Assembly: GCA_028279405.1 (NCBI GenBank)
Contig: JANQNU010000060.1
Span: forward strand, 186,001-250,000
Source: Phycisphaerae bacterium
GTDB taxonomy: Bacteria; Planctomycetota; Phycisphaerae; UBA1845; Fen-1342
Length of the DNA stretch: 64,000 nt
Reading direction: 5' to 3'
Shown one piece after another: positions 27,263 to 36,763 of this stretch; the stretch's first letter is position 1; each line of letters opens with the position of its first letter. The translations under genes and the position numbers were made by a program. Below the pieces are notes generated by a model. It saw only the letters and a program-made list of their open reading frames with translations. It was not told the DNA's origin and made no database searches.

Positions 27263-28564
27263 TCATCCGCCCGTTACCAGCGCCACGAAACAGTTGATAT
27301 CGCCGACGCTGACCTGCTCATCTCCGGTGCAGTCACCCGCCAGAATGTCACAGTCTGGAAACTGCTTCGCATACGCCGTCGGATTCGTCAGCGCAAGTAC
27401 GAACGCGTTGATGTCCCCGACGCTGACCGTGCCGTCGCAGTTGAGGTCGCCAGTGAGCGGTCCGGTCGGCGTCAACTCGGCGCGCCAGGCTTCGATAACG
27501 CCATCCGGGTTGATGCCGGTGCCCACGATGACGGTTCCATCGTCGCTGATGCCGTTGGCCGACTGTAAGGTCCAGTCGGTCAGTTCCGCAGCCAGACCGT
27601 ACTCGTCGATGAGCACGTCGCGCAGGTTCTGCATGCCGTCCGCGACGGTCCAGAGAAAGGCGCGGTCGCCGTCGGCGGTGCTTCCCTGGCCGACGATCCG
27701 CGACCCGTCGGCCGACATCGCGCGCGCACTGCTATTGAATCCGCCACCCGCAAGATCGCCGAGCCCAACCATGCCGCCGGCCTCTGTCCAGCGGAACGCC
27801 TCCGGCCCGTTTGCGGAGCGGCCGGTGCCGGAGACCACCTGCCCGTCGGACGAGATTGCATTTGCGCTGCTTGCGAAGGTGCCGCCGGCCAGATCGCCCA
27901 GTCCGACGATGCCGCCCGTAGCGGTCCAGCGAAACGCTTCGGCGCCATTCTCCGAGGTTCCGTCTCCGACGATGACCGTTCCATCCGCCGATACGGCGAG
28001 TGCCAGACTCTCGAAGAAGCTGCCTTCGAGATCGCCGATCCCTTCGAGGCCACCGCCGGGCGTCCAGCGGAACGCCTCGAAACCGCTGGTCGATGTGCCT
28101 TGACCGACGACAACCTGTCCGTCCGCGGACACGTCCCGGCCGATGCTCCCGAAAACGGCGCCGGGCAGATCGCCGATGCCGGTGATCCCATCCGCCATTG
28201 TCCAGCGAAATGCTTCTGACCCATCGCTCCCGAACGCGGTCCCTACCACGACGGCGCCGTCGGCCGAGGCGGCCTGGGCGAAGCTCAGAAACGGTCCGCC
28301 CGCTAGGTCGCCGATTCCGGTCATTACGTCCGCGGCCCAACGGAAGGCCTCTGTCCCATTGGTGGACTGCGAGAACCCGACGACCACCAACCCATCGCCG
28401 GAAACACCGTTTGCCGAGCTGCCAACGAGGCCGCCGGGCAGGTCGCCGAGGCCGTGAAACTCCGCCCCAACACCTGTGCTGATGCCCCCGATGGCTGCCA
28501 ACAGCGCCATCGAAATCCTCACGCGCAGGGTCTGCGCGCTCCGAACCGTATCGTCGTGCAACAT
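27263..28564 (-). CDS. Secreted HAF-repeat protein with C-terminal dockerin-like motif pair
   Basis: 433 residues with a signal peptide (about 1-32, ending GVGA). About seven imperfect repeats of about 45 residues follow, each with LGDLAGG-like and GEAFRWT-like elements, the HAF-repeat pattern, and SADG...VVG between them. The C-terminal 70 residues hold two calcium-loop motifs, GDLNCDGTVSVGDIN and GDCTGDEQVSVGDIN, as in planctomycete dockerin-like tails. An extracellular or surface role is likely; the substrate is unknown. ATG 28564 has AAGGAGG upstream. The gene converges with cheY. Confidence 0.85.
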   Translation of the reverse strand: MLHDDTVRSAQTLRVRISMALLAAIGGISTGVGAEFHGLGDLPGGLVGSSANGVSGDGLVVVGFSQSTNGTEAFRWAADVMTGIGDLAGGPFLSFAQAASADGAVVVGTAFGSDGSEAFRWTMADGITGIGDLPGAVFGSIGRDVSADGQVVVGQGTSTSGFEAFRWTPGGGLEGIGDLEGSFFESLALAVSADGTVIVGDGTSENGAEAFRWTATGGIVGLGDLAGGTFASSANAISSDGQVVSGTGRSANGPEAFRWTEAGGMVGLGDLAGGGFNSSARAMSADGSRIVGQGSTADGDRAFLWTVADGMQNLRDVLIDEYGLAAELTDWTLQSANGISDDGTVIVGTGINPDGVIEAWRAELTPTGPLTGDLNCDGTVSVGDINAFVLALTNPTAYAKQFPDCDILAGDCTGDEQVSVGDINCFVALVTGG

Positions 28565-28650
28565 GCTTCGATCCTCCTTCAGCGTCGACATGTCGCGGTC
28601 GGCGGTGTCAGCCGTGATCCCGCGTGAGGCGCTCGCCAGCCGCGACCATT

Positions 28651-29805
28651 CTACTTTCGCGACGCCCCGGCGCGAAACCACGTTCGTAGCACATCCGCGG
28701 CCGGTTTGTTCTTCGGCGTATACCCGTAGTCGCCTGGACCGCCCGGACCGTCGGTCCATTCCCACCAGATCACGCCTTCCAGGCCGCCTGTGCCGTCCCA
28801 GACGCGCAGAAACGCCTCGTACAAACGACGCTGTTCTTCCATTCCCGCCGGCGTTGCGCGCATGGATTGATAATAGTTCCAGGGGGCCCGGGCGGCTCCC
28901 TCCTGACTACACCAGCCGACCTCGGTCAGCATGAGCGGTTTGTTGATTTTGGTCCGCCACGCCATGATTTCGCGGTGAATCGGTTTCCACCGCTCGACGA
29001 TCTGTGCAACAGACGGATTTGCCTCGTCGGCGAGCGTGTAGTAACTGGTCATCCCGACGAAATCGAGCTTGTCCCAAAAACCGATCGGCTTGTAGTGGTC
29101 CCAGTTTGCCGAGTAGCCGAGCTTGCCCTCCGGGAAGTGCTTGCGGACCGTCGCGATGACGCGGACCCATTGCGACGTGTACTTCTCCGTCGAAACCAGT
29201 TCGGAACCGACCAGCAGTCCCTCGGCTCCGCCGTCGCGCGCGATGTCCGCGAAATGCACGACGAACTCTTCGTACTGCCGCCACCAGTCCTTCCAGTCCG
29301 GCGGGTCCAGCACGCCGCGCCACTCACTACCGCGCGGCTTGGTCAGCAGCAGGATCGGCATGACGAAGACCCGCAGGCCGCGCTGCCGCGCATACGCGAT
29401 GAGTTCCTTGAACTGTGCGGGGCTGGGACCCTTACGGACGTCGATGAAAATCGACTGTGCCCGGGCATGCTCCATGAACCCCGCCATGCTGAGCAGTACC
29501 GTGTTGGCCCCCAACTCGGCGATCTCGTCGATGGCCGGTTTGTAGTAACGACCGGGGTCGAAACCCGTACGCATTTGCAGGGCCAAACCGCGATACGTCG
29601 CCCCCGTCTGACTGGGTTGCCATGCTTCGTGCGGGACCACGCTGGTCGCTGCACCGGGGACGGACTGGCGCGCCGACGGCGCTGCCCGCGCGTTCGGCTG
29701 CCCGCTCGTCAGTAACCAGTATCCGCCAAACCCTACGAGTAACGCCGGAATCAGCACGACCCAGAGGATCGCGTATCGGCCAGGCTTGTGTTGCGTCGCG
29801 TCCAT
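28651..29805 (-). CDS. Membrane-anchored GH113-like glycoside hydrolase
   Basis: 384 residues. One N-terminal transmembrane segment (about 12-33) anchors a TIM-barrel-like domain. The pattern VGSELVS with Glu202 and LMLTEVGW with Glu295 matches the acid/base and nucleophile pair of GH113 and related clan A hydrolases. ANWDHYKPIGFWDKLDFVGMTSYY lies between them. GH113 includes beta-mannanases, but the substrate here is inferred at best. The start is ATG 29805. The gene overlaps no neighbour; the HAF-repeat gene follows after 86 bases on the same strand. Confidence 0.75.
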   Translation of the reverse strand: MDATQHKPGRYAILWVVLIPALLVGFGGYWLLTSGQPNARAAPSARQSVPGAATSVVPHEAWQPSQTGATYRGLALQMRTGFDPGRYYKPAIDEIAELGANTVLLSMAGFMEHARAQSIFIDVRKGPSPAQFKELIAYARQRGLRVFVMPILLLTKPRGSEWRGVLDPPDWKDWWRQYEEFVVHFADIARDGGAEGLLVGSELVSTEKYTSQWVRVIATVRKHFPEGKLGYSANWDHYKPIGFWDKLDFVGMTSYYTLADEANPSVAQIVERWKPIHREIMAWRTKINKPLMLTEVGWCSQEGAARAPWNYYQSMRATPAGMEEQRRLYEAFLRVWDGTGGLEGVIWWEWTDGPGGPGDYGYTPKNKPAADVLRTWFRAGASRK

Positions 29806-29864
29806 GACGCTATTATCCGCCAGCCACCGCCACGTTCAACCAAAGCGCCGCAGCGTACGCGTTC

Positions 29865-30107
29865 CTACATTCCCCAGCGCAGGACCGCTTCGTGCAAGCC
29901 GTAGAAGCCGACCGCAATGGCCACCATCCCCACCAGAATGTTGAGCGCTGCCTTGAGCGACGCCAGCGGTAACTCAGCAACCTGCCGGGACCGCGTCGCG
30001 CGATAAACGACCGCAATACACAGGACCAGCGGGATCACCATCCACAGCCGCGCCCCGGCCGGCAGCGTCAACGGGTGTACAAACAACGTTGCCAGCACAC
30101 TATCCAC
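29865..30107 (-). CDS. Small membrane protein (80 aa)
   Basis: Two or three hydrophobic segments, one near residues 20-38 and one near 52-72. No family was recognised. The GTG start at 30107 lies inside the last eight bases of the upstream DUF6677-like gene, with GGAGG about nine bases upstream, so translation is probably coupled. It may form a unit with the DUF6677-like and FmdB-type genes. Confidence 0.6.
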   Translation of the reverse strand: MDSVLATLFVHPLTLPAGARLWMVIPLVLCIAVVYRATRSRQVAELPLASLKAALNILVGMVAIAVGFYGLHEAVLRWGM

Positions 30108-30633
30108 CGCCGTCGGCCTCCGTCTCCGTGTGCGGACGAAATGTCGGCAAGCCCCCAGTCGCCGCCCGTGCGATGGCGTCGATAATGCACAAGATGTTCA
30201 ACAGGCCCGCCGTCGCCAGGTAAATCTGAGCCAGGTCGGACTCGGGGAAAAAGCTGACGTACTTCACCAGCGCCGCCTGGTACCGTTCCCGCTGGGTCGG
30301 CGAGAGCGATTGATACCAACGTCCGTTCTTCGCAATCACCTGCGAAACAACGTCCGCCGGGAGTTCACTCATCGTTCGGTTCGCGAGCAGCGCCGCGGTC
30401 GTATAACCACCGGTACCCAACTCCGCCATGAACAGCCAGCGGTTGCTCCACGGATTGACCGAGTTCTTGATGCCGCCGATCGCAAGCCCGACCGCGTACG
30501 GCGTCGAGATCGCAACCAGGAAGACCGCCGCAAATCCACGATGTCCAAGGTAGAAATGCCCCGCACCGGGCAGGATCCAACTCAGGATGCCGGCCAGAAC
30601 AGCACGGTCGGCGCGCGGTTTGTTCGATGGCAT
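30100..30633 (-). CDS. DUF6677-like membrane protein
   Basis: 177 residues with about three or four hydrophobic segments. The N-terminal LAGILSWILPGAGHFYLGHRG pattern is the signature of small planctomycete membrane proteins of this type and related TM2-like proteins. A 60-residue soluble loop separates the first and last membrane segments. Function is unknown. ATG 30633 lies 11 bases after the FmdB-type gene and the stop overlaps the next gene. Confidence 0.65.
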   Translation of the reverse strand: MPSNKPRADRAVLAGILSWILPGAGHFYLGHRGFAAVFLVAISTPYAVGLAIGGIKNSVNPWSNRWLFMAELGTGGYTTAALLANRTMSELPADVVSQVIAKNGRWYQSLSPTQRERYQAALVKYVSFFPESDLAQIYLATAGLLNILCIIDAIARAATGGLPTFRPHTETEADGGG

Positions 30634-30644
30634 GTTCTGCAAGG

Positions 30645-30872
30645 TCAATCCCAATTGCAGGAGCCGTTGGGGTCGCCGCAACGGCCGCAACCACCATTCG
30701 GCGGCACAGGCTGCCCTTCGCGCGACTTGCCGGCAGCGAAAACGCTGAACTCGCGCGACACGCGCCGACTCTCGCAATGTGGGCACGCGGCTGACGGGCG
30801 CGACAGCTGAGAGCGGTGCAACAGCTCAAACCGCTCCCCACAATCCCGACACGTGTACTCGTAAACCGGCAT
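30645..30872 (-). CDS. FmdB-type zinc ribbon protein
   Basis: 75 residues, starting MPVYEYTC. Two CxxC pairs, CRDC and CPHC, separated by 20 residues form a putative zinc ribbon of the FmdB/CxxC_CxxC_SSSS type. The C-terminal region holds more Cys and Gly but no second canonical ribbon. Such proteins are small regulators of unclear function. ATG 30872 was chosen over an upstream frame because of the conserved start. Confidence 0.75.
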   Translation of the reverse strand: MPVYEYTCRDCGERFELLHRSQLSRPSAACPHCESRRVSREFSVFAAGKSREGQPVPPNGGCGRCGDPNGSCNWD

Positions 30873-31223
30873 CGCTCGATCTCCGGGAAGCCCGCCGCAA
30901 GAAATCATTTCGCCGCGAGCCTTGTTGCGCCGTCTTCGCTTGACAGCTCGGCACGACTATAGATAGCCCGCGCAAGTCCTGCAACCCGACCCGGGAAGCA
31001 GGCCCGCATAGCGCTGCCGGGTATCTGCGCCACCGCGCCCAGCGCGAACGGGACACCTGACCCAACGAGCCCCGAGCGCAAGCGACGGGTCAATAACGGC
31101 GAACGAGACGCCTGCCCCATCCTGGATTCCCGGGGACCGCTCTTGCCGAGGTGCCCCACCCTTCTAGGGTGGGGGACGCGTCACTCAACCAGTCGGCGAG
31201 TCTCACATCACTCCTGATGTCGT
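30873..31223. other. Gap containing a 32-bp palindromic element
   Basis: 351 bases between genes on the minus strand. It contains one copy of the 32-bp palindromic element at 31150-31181. No gene with a ribosome-binding site and family features was seen. Confidence 0.6.
31150..31181 (+). repeat. 32-bp palindromic element, copy 1
   Basis: The element begins GGTGCCCC and ends GGGGGACGCGT. The core CCCCACCCT-tct-AGGGTGGGG is a perfect nine-base-pair stem with a three-base loop. Two related copies occur at 48269-48348. The ends are conserved between copies, while the inner stem bases change in a compensated way between this copy and copy 2. Confidence 0.8.
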
Positions 31224-33002
31224 CTATTCGGCCTTGTCCGCAAGCTGTGCTGTCCGGTCGAAGTAGCCCTTCATCGCCTTGTGATAGAGGCGTGGGATCT
31301 TGTTTTGAGCCACCTCGTTCTCCGCCTCCGCCTTCGCGCTCAAGACGACGTCCCGCACCTGGGCGGCGGCCTCCCCCTTGAGTTGCGACACATCCACCAT
31401 CATCTTCCCGATGATCTCTCCATCCGTGACTCGTGTGTTGGCCTTGGTGGGCGAGAAATCGTGAGCGACCCGTTCCGCGCCGATCCGCGATCCATATCCG
31501 AGGCCATACTGCGGCCCCTGACCGCCGACACTGTTCGGGTCCATCGGCTGACCATCGCGGTTGCCAAAGCCGGGGTTCTGACAGGCACCCTGACCGACGT
31601 TGTCCCGCAGGTTGTTGAGGTCTGCGATCTGGGCCTCCAGCTCGTTCATCATCTGCTCGTTCATTTCCATCTGTGAGAGCTGGTTCATCGCGTCAGACAG
31701 CGCGCTGGCCGACGAGGCTTGACCACCGCTGCCATCACTGGACTGCTGACCCTGTTGCTGCGCCAGTGATTGGGCGGCTTGCGCGAGGCTTTGTGCCATG
31801 TTCTGGCAGGATTGCTGTGCCTGCGCCTGCTTTTGGATCTTCTGCGCCAACTGCTGCGCCTGCTGCTGATCCATGCCCTGCTGTGCGAGCTGCTGTTGCA
31901 GTTGCTTGGCCAGCTCGTTCGGGTCCATCTTGGAAAGCTGTTCCATGAGCTTCTTGGCGTCTTCCCCCGACATTCCAGCCCGCTTCTGCAACTCCATCGC
32001 CATCTGCTTCTGCGCATCCAGCTTGTCCATCTGCTGACTCAGCCGCTTCAGCTGATCCTGCATCTTCTGGGCCGTCTTGCGGGTCTCCGGATCGTCCGAT
32101 TTCTCCGCCTCTTCCAACTTGTCCTTGAGATCCTTCAACGCCTCCTGGGCGTTCTGGAGATTGCCCTCCGCCAAGCTCCGGCTCAACTTCGACACCGGAT
32201 CGGTACCGGTCGACGGACTGAGCTGGGCCATCATCCGCTTGAACGCGTCGACCTGCTCCTTCATCTCGACGTCCATCTGACTTTCCAGCTTGTCATTGAG
32301 CCGGTCGATCTTCTTCAGCGCCTCCCGGCGAAGATCCTCCTGCGTCAAGTCCGGCGTCTCCGGCATCTCCAACGGCTCGAGGTCGATCTCCAGGTCCTTC
32401 AGCGCCGGGTTGCTCTCCGTCAGCTGCTCGATCCGCGCCATCTTCGCCTTGAGCTCTTCATTGATCGTCTGCTGTTCCTGACGCAACGCGTCGCGCGATT
32501 CCATCGACGGGGTGGGGTCCGCGCTGAGCAGGTTCAACGGCGGCATCAGCCAGAACACCAGCGCCGCCACCGTCAGACCCGCGAACGACCAAGGCGTCCA
32601 AGGGGGGTTCCTCACCGGTATCTGCGACGGAACGTGGATCCGACCAGCGGCCTCGAGACCGTCCCGGTACGCCGCCCGTGCAAACTCGTCTTCCATACCG
32701 CTTACGAGCAACGCCGTGCTCAGGCGTTCCTTCATCCCGCTACGCTGGTCGAGCGTCACCGCCGACAGCAGCGGGTCAATCCCGCTCCGCATCATCCCCG
32801 TCAGGCCGATGAACAACGCCAGCACCGCCGCGCCACCGGCAATCGACCACAGCGGCATCTCCAGCGCAAAACAGCGATCAACCAACACCGCCAGCGCCCA
32901 GACTCCAGCCGCGACCAGCAGCCCAAGCGTCAGCCAGTGCAGGAAGGAATTGGTCAGCAATCGCCGACGGGCCATCGCTACTTGTCGTTCAAGCGTGCTC
33001 AT
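31224..33002 (-). CDS. Membrane-anchored long coiled-coil protein
   Basis: 592 residues. Two or three transmembrane segments (about 22-42, 50-75 and 140-160) are followed by some 250 residues of charged heptad-like and Gln-rich sequence. This includes Gln-rich stretches at about 340-420, and a C-terminal domain with VAHDFSPTKANTRVTDGEIIGK. No catalytic motif is visible. The family looks planctomycete-type (DUF4175-like architecture) but I cannot name it securely. The start ATG 33002 has a weak ribosome-binding site. The gene lies divergently from the metallophosphatase-like gene. Confidence 0.6.
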   Translation of the reverse strand: MSTLERQVAMARRRLLTNSFLHWLTLGLLVAAGVWALAVLVDRCFALEMPLWSIAGGAAVLALFIGLTGMMRSGIDPLLSAVTLDQRSGMKERLSTALLVSGMEDEFARAAYRDGLEAAGRIHVPSQIPVRNPPWTPWSFAGLTVAALVFWLMPPLNLLSADPTPSMESRDALRQEQQTINEELKAKMARIEQLTESNPALKDLEIDLEPLEMPETPDLTQEDLRREALKKIDRLNDKLESQMDVEMKEQVDAFKRMMAQLSPSTGTDPVSKLSRSLAEGNLQNAQEALKDLKDKLEEAEKSDDPETRKTAQKMQDQLKRLSQQMDKLDAQKQMAMELQKRAGMSGEDAKKLMEQLSKMDPNELAKQLQQQLAQQGMDQQQAQQLAQKIQKQAQAQQSCQNMAQSLAQAAQSLAQQQGQQSSDGSGGQASSASALSDAMNQLSQMEMNEQMMNELEAQIADLNNLRDNVGQGACQNPGFGNRDGQPMDPNSVGGQGPQYGLGYGSRIGAERVAHDFSPTKANTRVTDGEIIGKMMVDVSQLKGEAAAQVRDVVLSAKAEAENEVAQNKIPRLYHKAMKGYFDRTAQLADKAE

Positions 33003-33295
33003 TGACAACCCCGATTTATCGGAACTTCGTCGAACTCTTCCAATCCACGCTTAGAGTACGCAAAGGATAGATCGGTTCCCTGCACTGAACAACAAAATTC
33101 GCCCCGAACGACACATTCCTGCAAGGTGGGCTGTGGATCTTGCGCCCGAGAGACCAAAACCGATAATTCGCACGCTTCTGACGCGAACCCGGGGGATTGC
33201 CCCCCGTACGTTTCCGTACAATCGACCGCCCGCGGTCATTTCCCGGGGGAAAGCCGTCACCAAACGCCGCCGATAGGACGGGACAGGAAGCAGCA

Positions 33296-34453
33296 ATGGA
33301 CGAAATCCAGCTTTTTCGCATTCTGTTGTACGTCGGGACCGCGATGCAGGTGCTAACGATCCTGCTGGTCTGCCTCTGGCCCCGACGTCGACCGCCGACC
33401 GGCGCCCGAACGCTCGTCGCGGGGATGATGATGGTCACGTTGCTCGGTGGAATCGGGCTGGTCACCGTCAGTGTCGTTACCCGTTCCTTGTTCGCGGTTA
33501 TTCACGAGGCGTACTTGATCCTGATGATCTTGCTGCCCAGCGTGGGGGTCTGCACGCTTTGGTCGGTTTTGCAACCCATGGCATCGGAGCGGCGCCGGCA
33601 GCCCATCGCCGGCATGATTGGTCTTGGATTGCTCGTTCCCGGGGCAATCGGGTTCCATTCCTCCTACATCAGCCCTTACCAGCTTCGGGTGGAACGAGAA
33701 ACGGTCGCGTTACCGGGGTTGCTGCGTGAGACTCCCCTCCGCGTCGCCGTCGTCGCGGACCTTCAGACGGAGTCGATCTCCTCATACGAGCACGCCGTGC
33801 GCGACACGATCAACGATCTGCAGCCCGACCTGCTGCTCCTCACCGGCGACTACTTTCAGGGCAGCACGAAACGCTACAAGAAGCGCCGCTCAGAGTTCGC
33901 GCATTGGTTCGCGGGCCTCCGTGCCACTTATGGGGGATTCTCGGTCGCCGGTGACACCGACCGGGTGCACCGCATGCCGGTGTTCTTTGACGGAACGGAC
34001 ATTCGTTTTCTGGACAACGAGATCGCCGTCATTGACACCCGGGTCGGGCGAATCGCCGTCGGCGGTGTCGCCTTGCGCTACCATGCAGATGCTGCCCAAC
34101 GCACGATTCGAGAGTTGGCCCGGACGGAAGCCGACGCGCGGATCCTGATCGCGCATCGGCCGGACGTCGCGCTGACGCTCGAACCGGACGTCAACATCGA
34201 TCTCGTGGTGGCCGGCCACACGCACGGCGGCCAAGTCGTGTTCCCAGGCGTCGGACCGTTGATTACCCTGTCACGGGTCCCGCGTCACGTTGCCGCCGGC
34301 GGCCTTCATACGTTGAACGACACGCCCATCTATGTCAGCCGCGGCGTCGGTATGGAACGGAGCGTCGCGCCGCCAGTGCGGTTCCTGTGTCCGCCGGAAC
34401 TCACGCTATTGACGCTGGAAGGCCGCGCTACTGAAATCAGCCGCGTACCCTAG
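33296..34453 (+). CDS. Membrane metallophosphatase-like protein with altered metal-site residues
   Basis: 385 residues. Four N-terminal transmembrane segments lead into a calcineurin-like phosphoesterase domain from about 145. The domain keeps Asp155, Gly184-Asp185, Ala-His at 286-287 and GHTHGG at 307-312. The usual DxH motif reads DLQ (Gln157), and the GNHD motif reads GDTD (219-222). Two metal-site positions therefore differ from the textbook family, although some bacterial subfamilies may share this. The location suggests membrane lipid or envelope phosphoesters as substrates, by analogy with YkuE-type proteins. ATG 33296 has GGAAG upstream. Confidence 0.7.
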   Translation: MDEIQLFRILLYVGTAMQVLTILLVCLWPRRRPPTGARTLVAGMMMVTLLGGIGLVTVSVVTRSLFAVIHEAYLILMILLPSVGVCTLWSVLQPMASERRRQPIAGMIGLGLLVPGAIGFHSSYISPYQLRVERETVALPGLLRETPLRVAVVADLQTESISSYEHAVRDTINDLQPDLLLLTGDYFQGSTKRYKKRRSEFAHWFAGLRATYGGFSVAGDTDRVHRMPVFFDGTDIRFLDNEIAVIDTRVGRIAVGGVALRYHADAAQRTIRELARTEADARILIAHRPDVALTLEPDVNIDLVVAGHTHGGQVVFPGVGPLITLSRVPRHVAAGGLHTLNDTPIYVSRGVGMERSVAPPVRFLCPPELTLLTLEGRATEISRVP

Positions 34454-34499
34454 CGCCGCGCCGCCTGGGCGCCCGCTGTGCTCGTACCGGAGGATTGCG

Positions 34500-34895
34500 A
34501 TGCGCGTTTCATTCGCCGGGGCGGCGCGCCCGCCGTTCGAGATCCTCGCCGCATATGGGATGGGGGCATTGTTGCCCGTCATCGAGACGTGTCGGCGACG
34601 CACCGATTTCAGCGAGCTGCCCCTCTATGTGGATGACTATTTGCTGGGTGCCTTGCTACTCAGTTCGGCCTGGGCCTGTACGTCCGGCCGAGCATCCGGT
34701 CCCGCGTGGCTCGTCGGCGCATGGGGCGTTTTCTGCGGGGGAATGTACTACAGCTTCTTCGGGCAGCTGGCCGCACAAGAGGCCGATCCCTCCGGGCTCC
34801 CACACTGGATCGTGGCGTCGATCAAGGCCGTGTTCCTGGCCACCGGAGTACTCGCCTTCATTTGCGCCGCGCGTCGAGCAACGCCAGGCGTCTGA
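34500..34895 (+). CDS. Hypothetical membrane protein (131 aa)
   Basis: About four hydrophobic segments and no recognised domain. It begins 46 bases after the metallophosphatase-like gene, with CGGAGG at 34488-34492. The N-terminus starts MRVSFAGAARPPFEIL. It converges with the small transporter subunit gene. Function is unknown. Confidence 0.6.
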   Translation: MRVSFAGAARPPFEILAAYGMGALLPVIETCRRRTDFSELPLYVDDYLLGALLLSSAWACTSGRASGPAWLVGAWGVFCGGMYYSFFGQLAAQEADPSGLPHWIVASIKAVFLATGVLAFICAARRATPGV

Positions 34896-34904
34896 CGGGC
34901 GCCA

Positions 34905-35114
34905 TCACGTCCCTTGATCGCGCGTATCGATGTCCAGCGGGGCGTGCATATGTTCGACCGTCGAAGGGCGCGTCAGCACTTTAAAGTAGCAGAAACTGAC
35001 GAGAATGGTGACGCTGGTGATCGACGTAATCATGAACACCCACCCCATCGCGGTCATCTCGGTGACGGCTGGCGCGGAGGTCGTGGTCGCTTGAGCGATC
35101 AGCCACGCGATCAT
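34905..35114 (-). CDS. Small membrane subunit of the NSS transporter
   Basis: 69 residues with one transmembrane segment near 22-46 and short charged ends. It overlaps the transporter stop as ATGA, so it is coupled to it. Small single-pass partners of this kind accompany some NSS amino-acid transporters (MetS-like subunits); assignment here rests on position and topology. The sequence has little else to identify it. Confidence 0.65.
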   Translation of the reverse strand: MIAWLIAQATTTSAPAVTEMTAMGWVFMITSITSVTILVSFCYFKVLTRPSTVEHMHAPLDIDTRDQGT

Positions 35115-36763
35115 TGTCCACCTCCGACCGGGAATCCGCGTGTCTTATGCGTATCCAGCGTCTCCGCTTGCCACCGCGGTCCGGCGATCGCAACCAGCAG
35201 CGTAAGGAAGATGAACAGCGCCGCCAGCACCATGATGGCCCCCAGCGCGACTCCGCCCGCAGCGATTCCCTCGATCCGGGCCGGCAGGTTGTTCATGCAC
35301 CACATGACGAAGATCACGAACAGGAAGGTCGGCGAAACGTACTTGATGATGAACTTGAAGAACGCCGGGATTCGAATCGCGGCGCCGCGGTGCGCTTCTT
35401 CGAAGCCACGTTCAACCCCCATCACCCACCCGAACAGCACTACCTCGACCATCGCCAGCACGAAGATCATGGCGGTTCCGACCCAGAAGTCGATTGTGTC
35501 GAGTGCGACCAGACCCTTGCTGAAGTAGATCACGAAAAACGAACCGAGTGCGGTGATCAGCCCCAGGAGCGCAACCGACGCGCGCCGGCCGATGCCCAGC
35601 CCTTCCTCGAGAAACGCGATGGCCGGCTGGAGCATCGAAAGCGAACTCGTGATTGCCGCCAGGAACAGCATGAAGAACCACAGAAAACCAACGACCCGCC
35701 CGGTCTGGAACCCGCCGACTTCCGGCATGTGCATGAACACCGCGGGCAGCGTGTTAAAGCCCAATCCGAACGTACCCCCCGCGGCGCCGGACGTGGCACC
35801 CGCAACCCCCAGGAACACGAAGGCGGCCGGCAGCGTGATCAAACCGCCGAGGCAGACCTCGAAGAACTCGTTCGTCGACGCGGCCGTCAGGCCCGAGAGC
35901 ACGACGTCGTCATCCTGACGGAGATAACTGGCATAGTTGACGATGATGCCGAATCCGACCGAGAGGCTGAAAAAGACCTGACCACAAGCCGCCAGCCAAA
36001 CCTCGGCGTCCGCCAATGCATACCACCAGGGTTCGCCCGGCCCGGCCTTGGGGTTCCACATGAAGGCTAGGCCGTTTACGACGTTCTGCTCTGGATGAGC
36101 GGGGTCCGGCGTCCCCAGCGTCAGTACGCGAATCAGCACCAGGAACGCGCAGACCGTCATGATGGGCATCGCGATGATGCAAAAACGCTCGATACCCTTG
36201 GCGATCCCGCGATAGATCAGGATGAAGTTGAGCGTGAACGTGATCAGCCAGAAGAACACCGCGCTTTGAATGCCCCCACCGGCACTGGTGAGTCCGTCCG
36301 CTTCCGCCCCGACGAACTTGTCGAAGAACTTCCCGCTATTGCTGGCGTACTCGGCCGGAGCCGTGCCGAGCTGGTTGACGATGTCGCCGGTGAAGTAGGA
36401 CCAGGCATACCCCAGGCACCACGCCTCCAGGTAAACGTAGTACATATAGACGCCGACCGGGATCAGCAGTCCGAGCACACCCGAGAAGCGCCAGAACTTG
36501 TTGCGTCCGATGACGCCGAAGATCGCCGGACAGGAGTTGAATCCGAAGCGGCCGCCGTAGCGCCCCATGGTCCACTCGGCCCAGCACATCGGGATCGCGA
36601 TGAGAACCAGCGCGAGGAAGTAGGGGATCATAAAGGCCCCGCCGCCGTTCTGAGCCGCCTGGCCGGGGAATCGCAGGAAGTTACCGAGGCCGACGGCCGA
36701 ACCGGCGACCGCGAGGATCACGCCGACCTTCGTTCCCCACTGCTCCTTGGGCCTGGATGCCAT
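35111..36763 (-). CDS. Sodium:neurotransmitter symporter (NSS/SNF) family transporter
   Basis: 550 residues and about 12 transmembrane segments. The first helix has [22 protein letters not shown], the NSS signature containing the unwound sodium-binding region. EWTMGRYGG follows in helix 2. Sodium-driven uptake of an amino acid or related small molecule is expected; the substrate is not known. The start ATG 36763 has AAGGAG upstream. It is followed by the 69-residue partner. The promoter must be in the gap that also holds the 110-bp repeats. Confidence 0.9.
   Translation of the reverse strand: MASRPKEQWGTKVGVILAVAGSAVGLGNFLRFPGQAAQNGGGAFMIPYFLALVLIAIPMCWAEWTMGRYGGRFGFNSCPAIFGVIGRNKFWRFSGVLGLLIPVGVYMYYVYLEAWCLGYAWSYFTGDIVNQLGTAPAEYASNSGKFFDKFVGAEADGLTSAGGGIQSAVFFWLITFTLNFILIYRGIAKGIERFCIIAMPIMTVCAFLVLIRVLTLGTPDPAHPEQNVVNGLAFMWNPKAGPGEPWWYALADAEVWLAACGQVFFSLSVGFGIIVNYASYLRQDDDVVLSGLTAASTNEFFEVCLGGLITLPAAFVFLGVAGATSGAAGGTFGLGFNTLPAVFMHMPEVGGFQTGRVVGFLWFFMLFLAAITSSLSMLQPAIAFLEEGLGIGRRASVALLGLITALGSFFVIYFSKGLVALDTIDFWVGTAMIFVLAMVEVVLFGWVMGVERGFEEAHRGAAIRIPAFFKFIIKYVSPTFLFVIFVMWCMNNLPARIEGIAAGGVALGAIMVLAALFIFLTLLVAIAGPRWQAETLDTHKTRGFPVGGGQ

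Noticed and set aside
31770-33005. 411-residue open frame opposite the coiled-coil protein
   Set aside because: It is a Leu/His/Arg-rich mirror of the coiled-coil reading frame, with no start signal.
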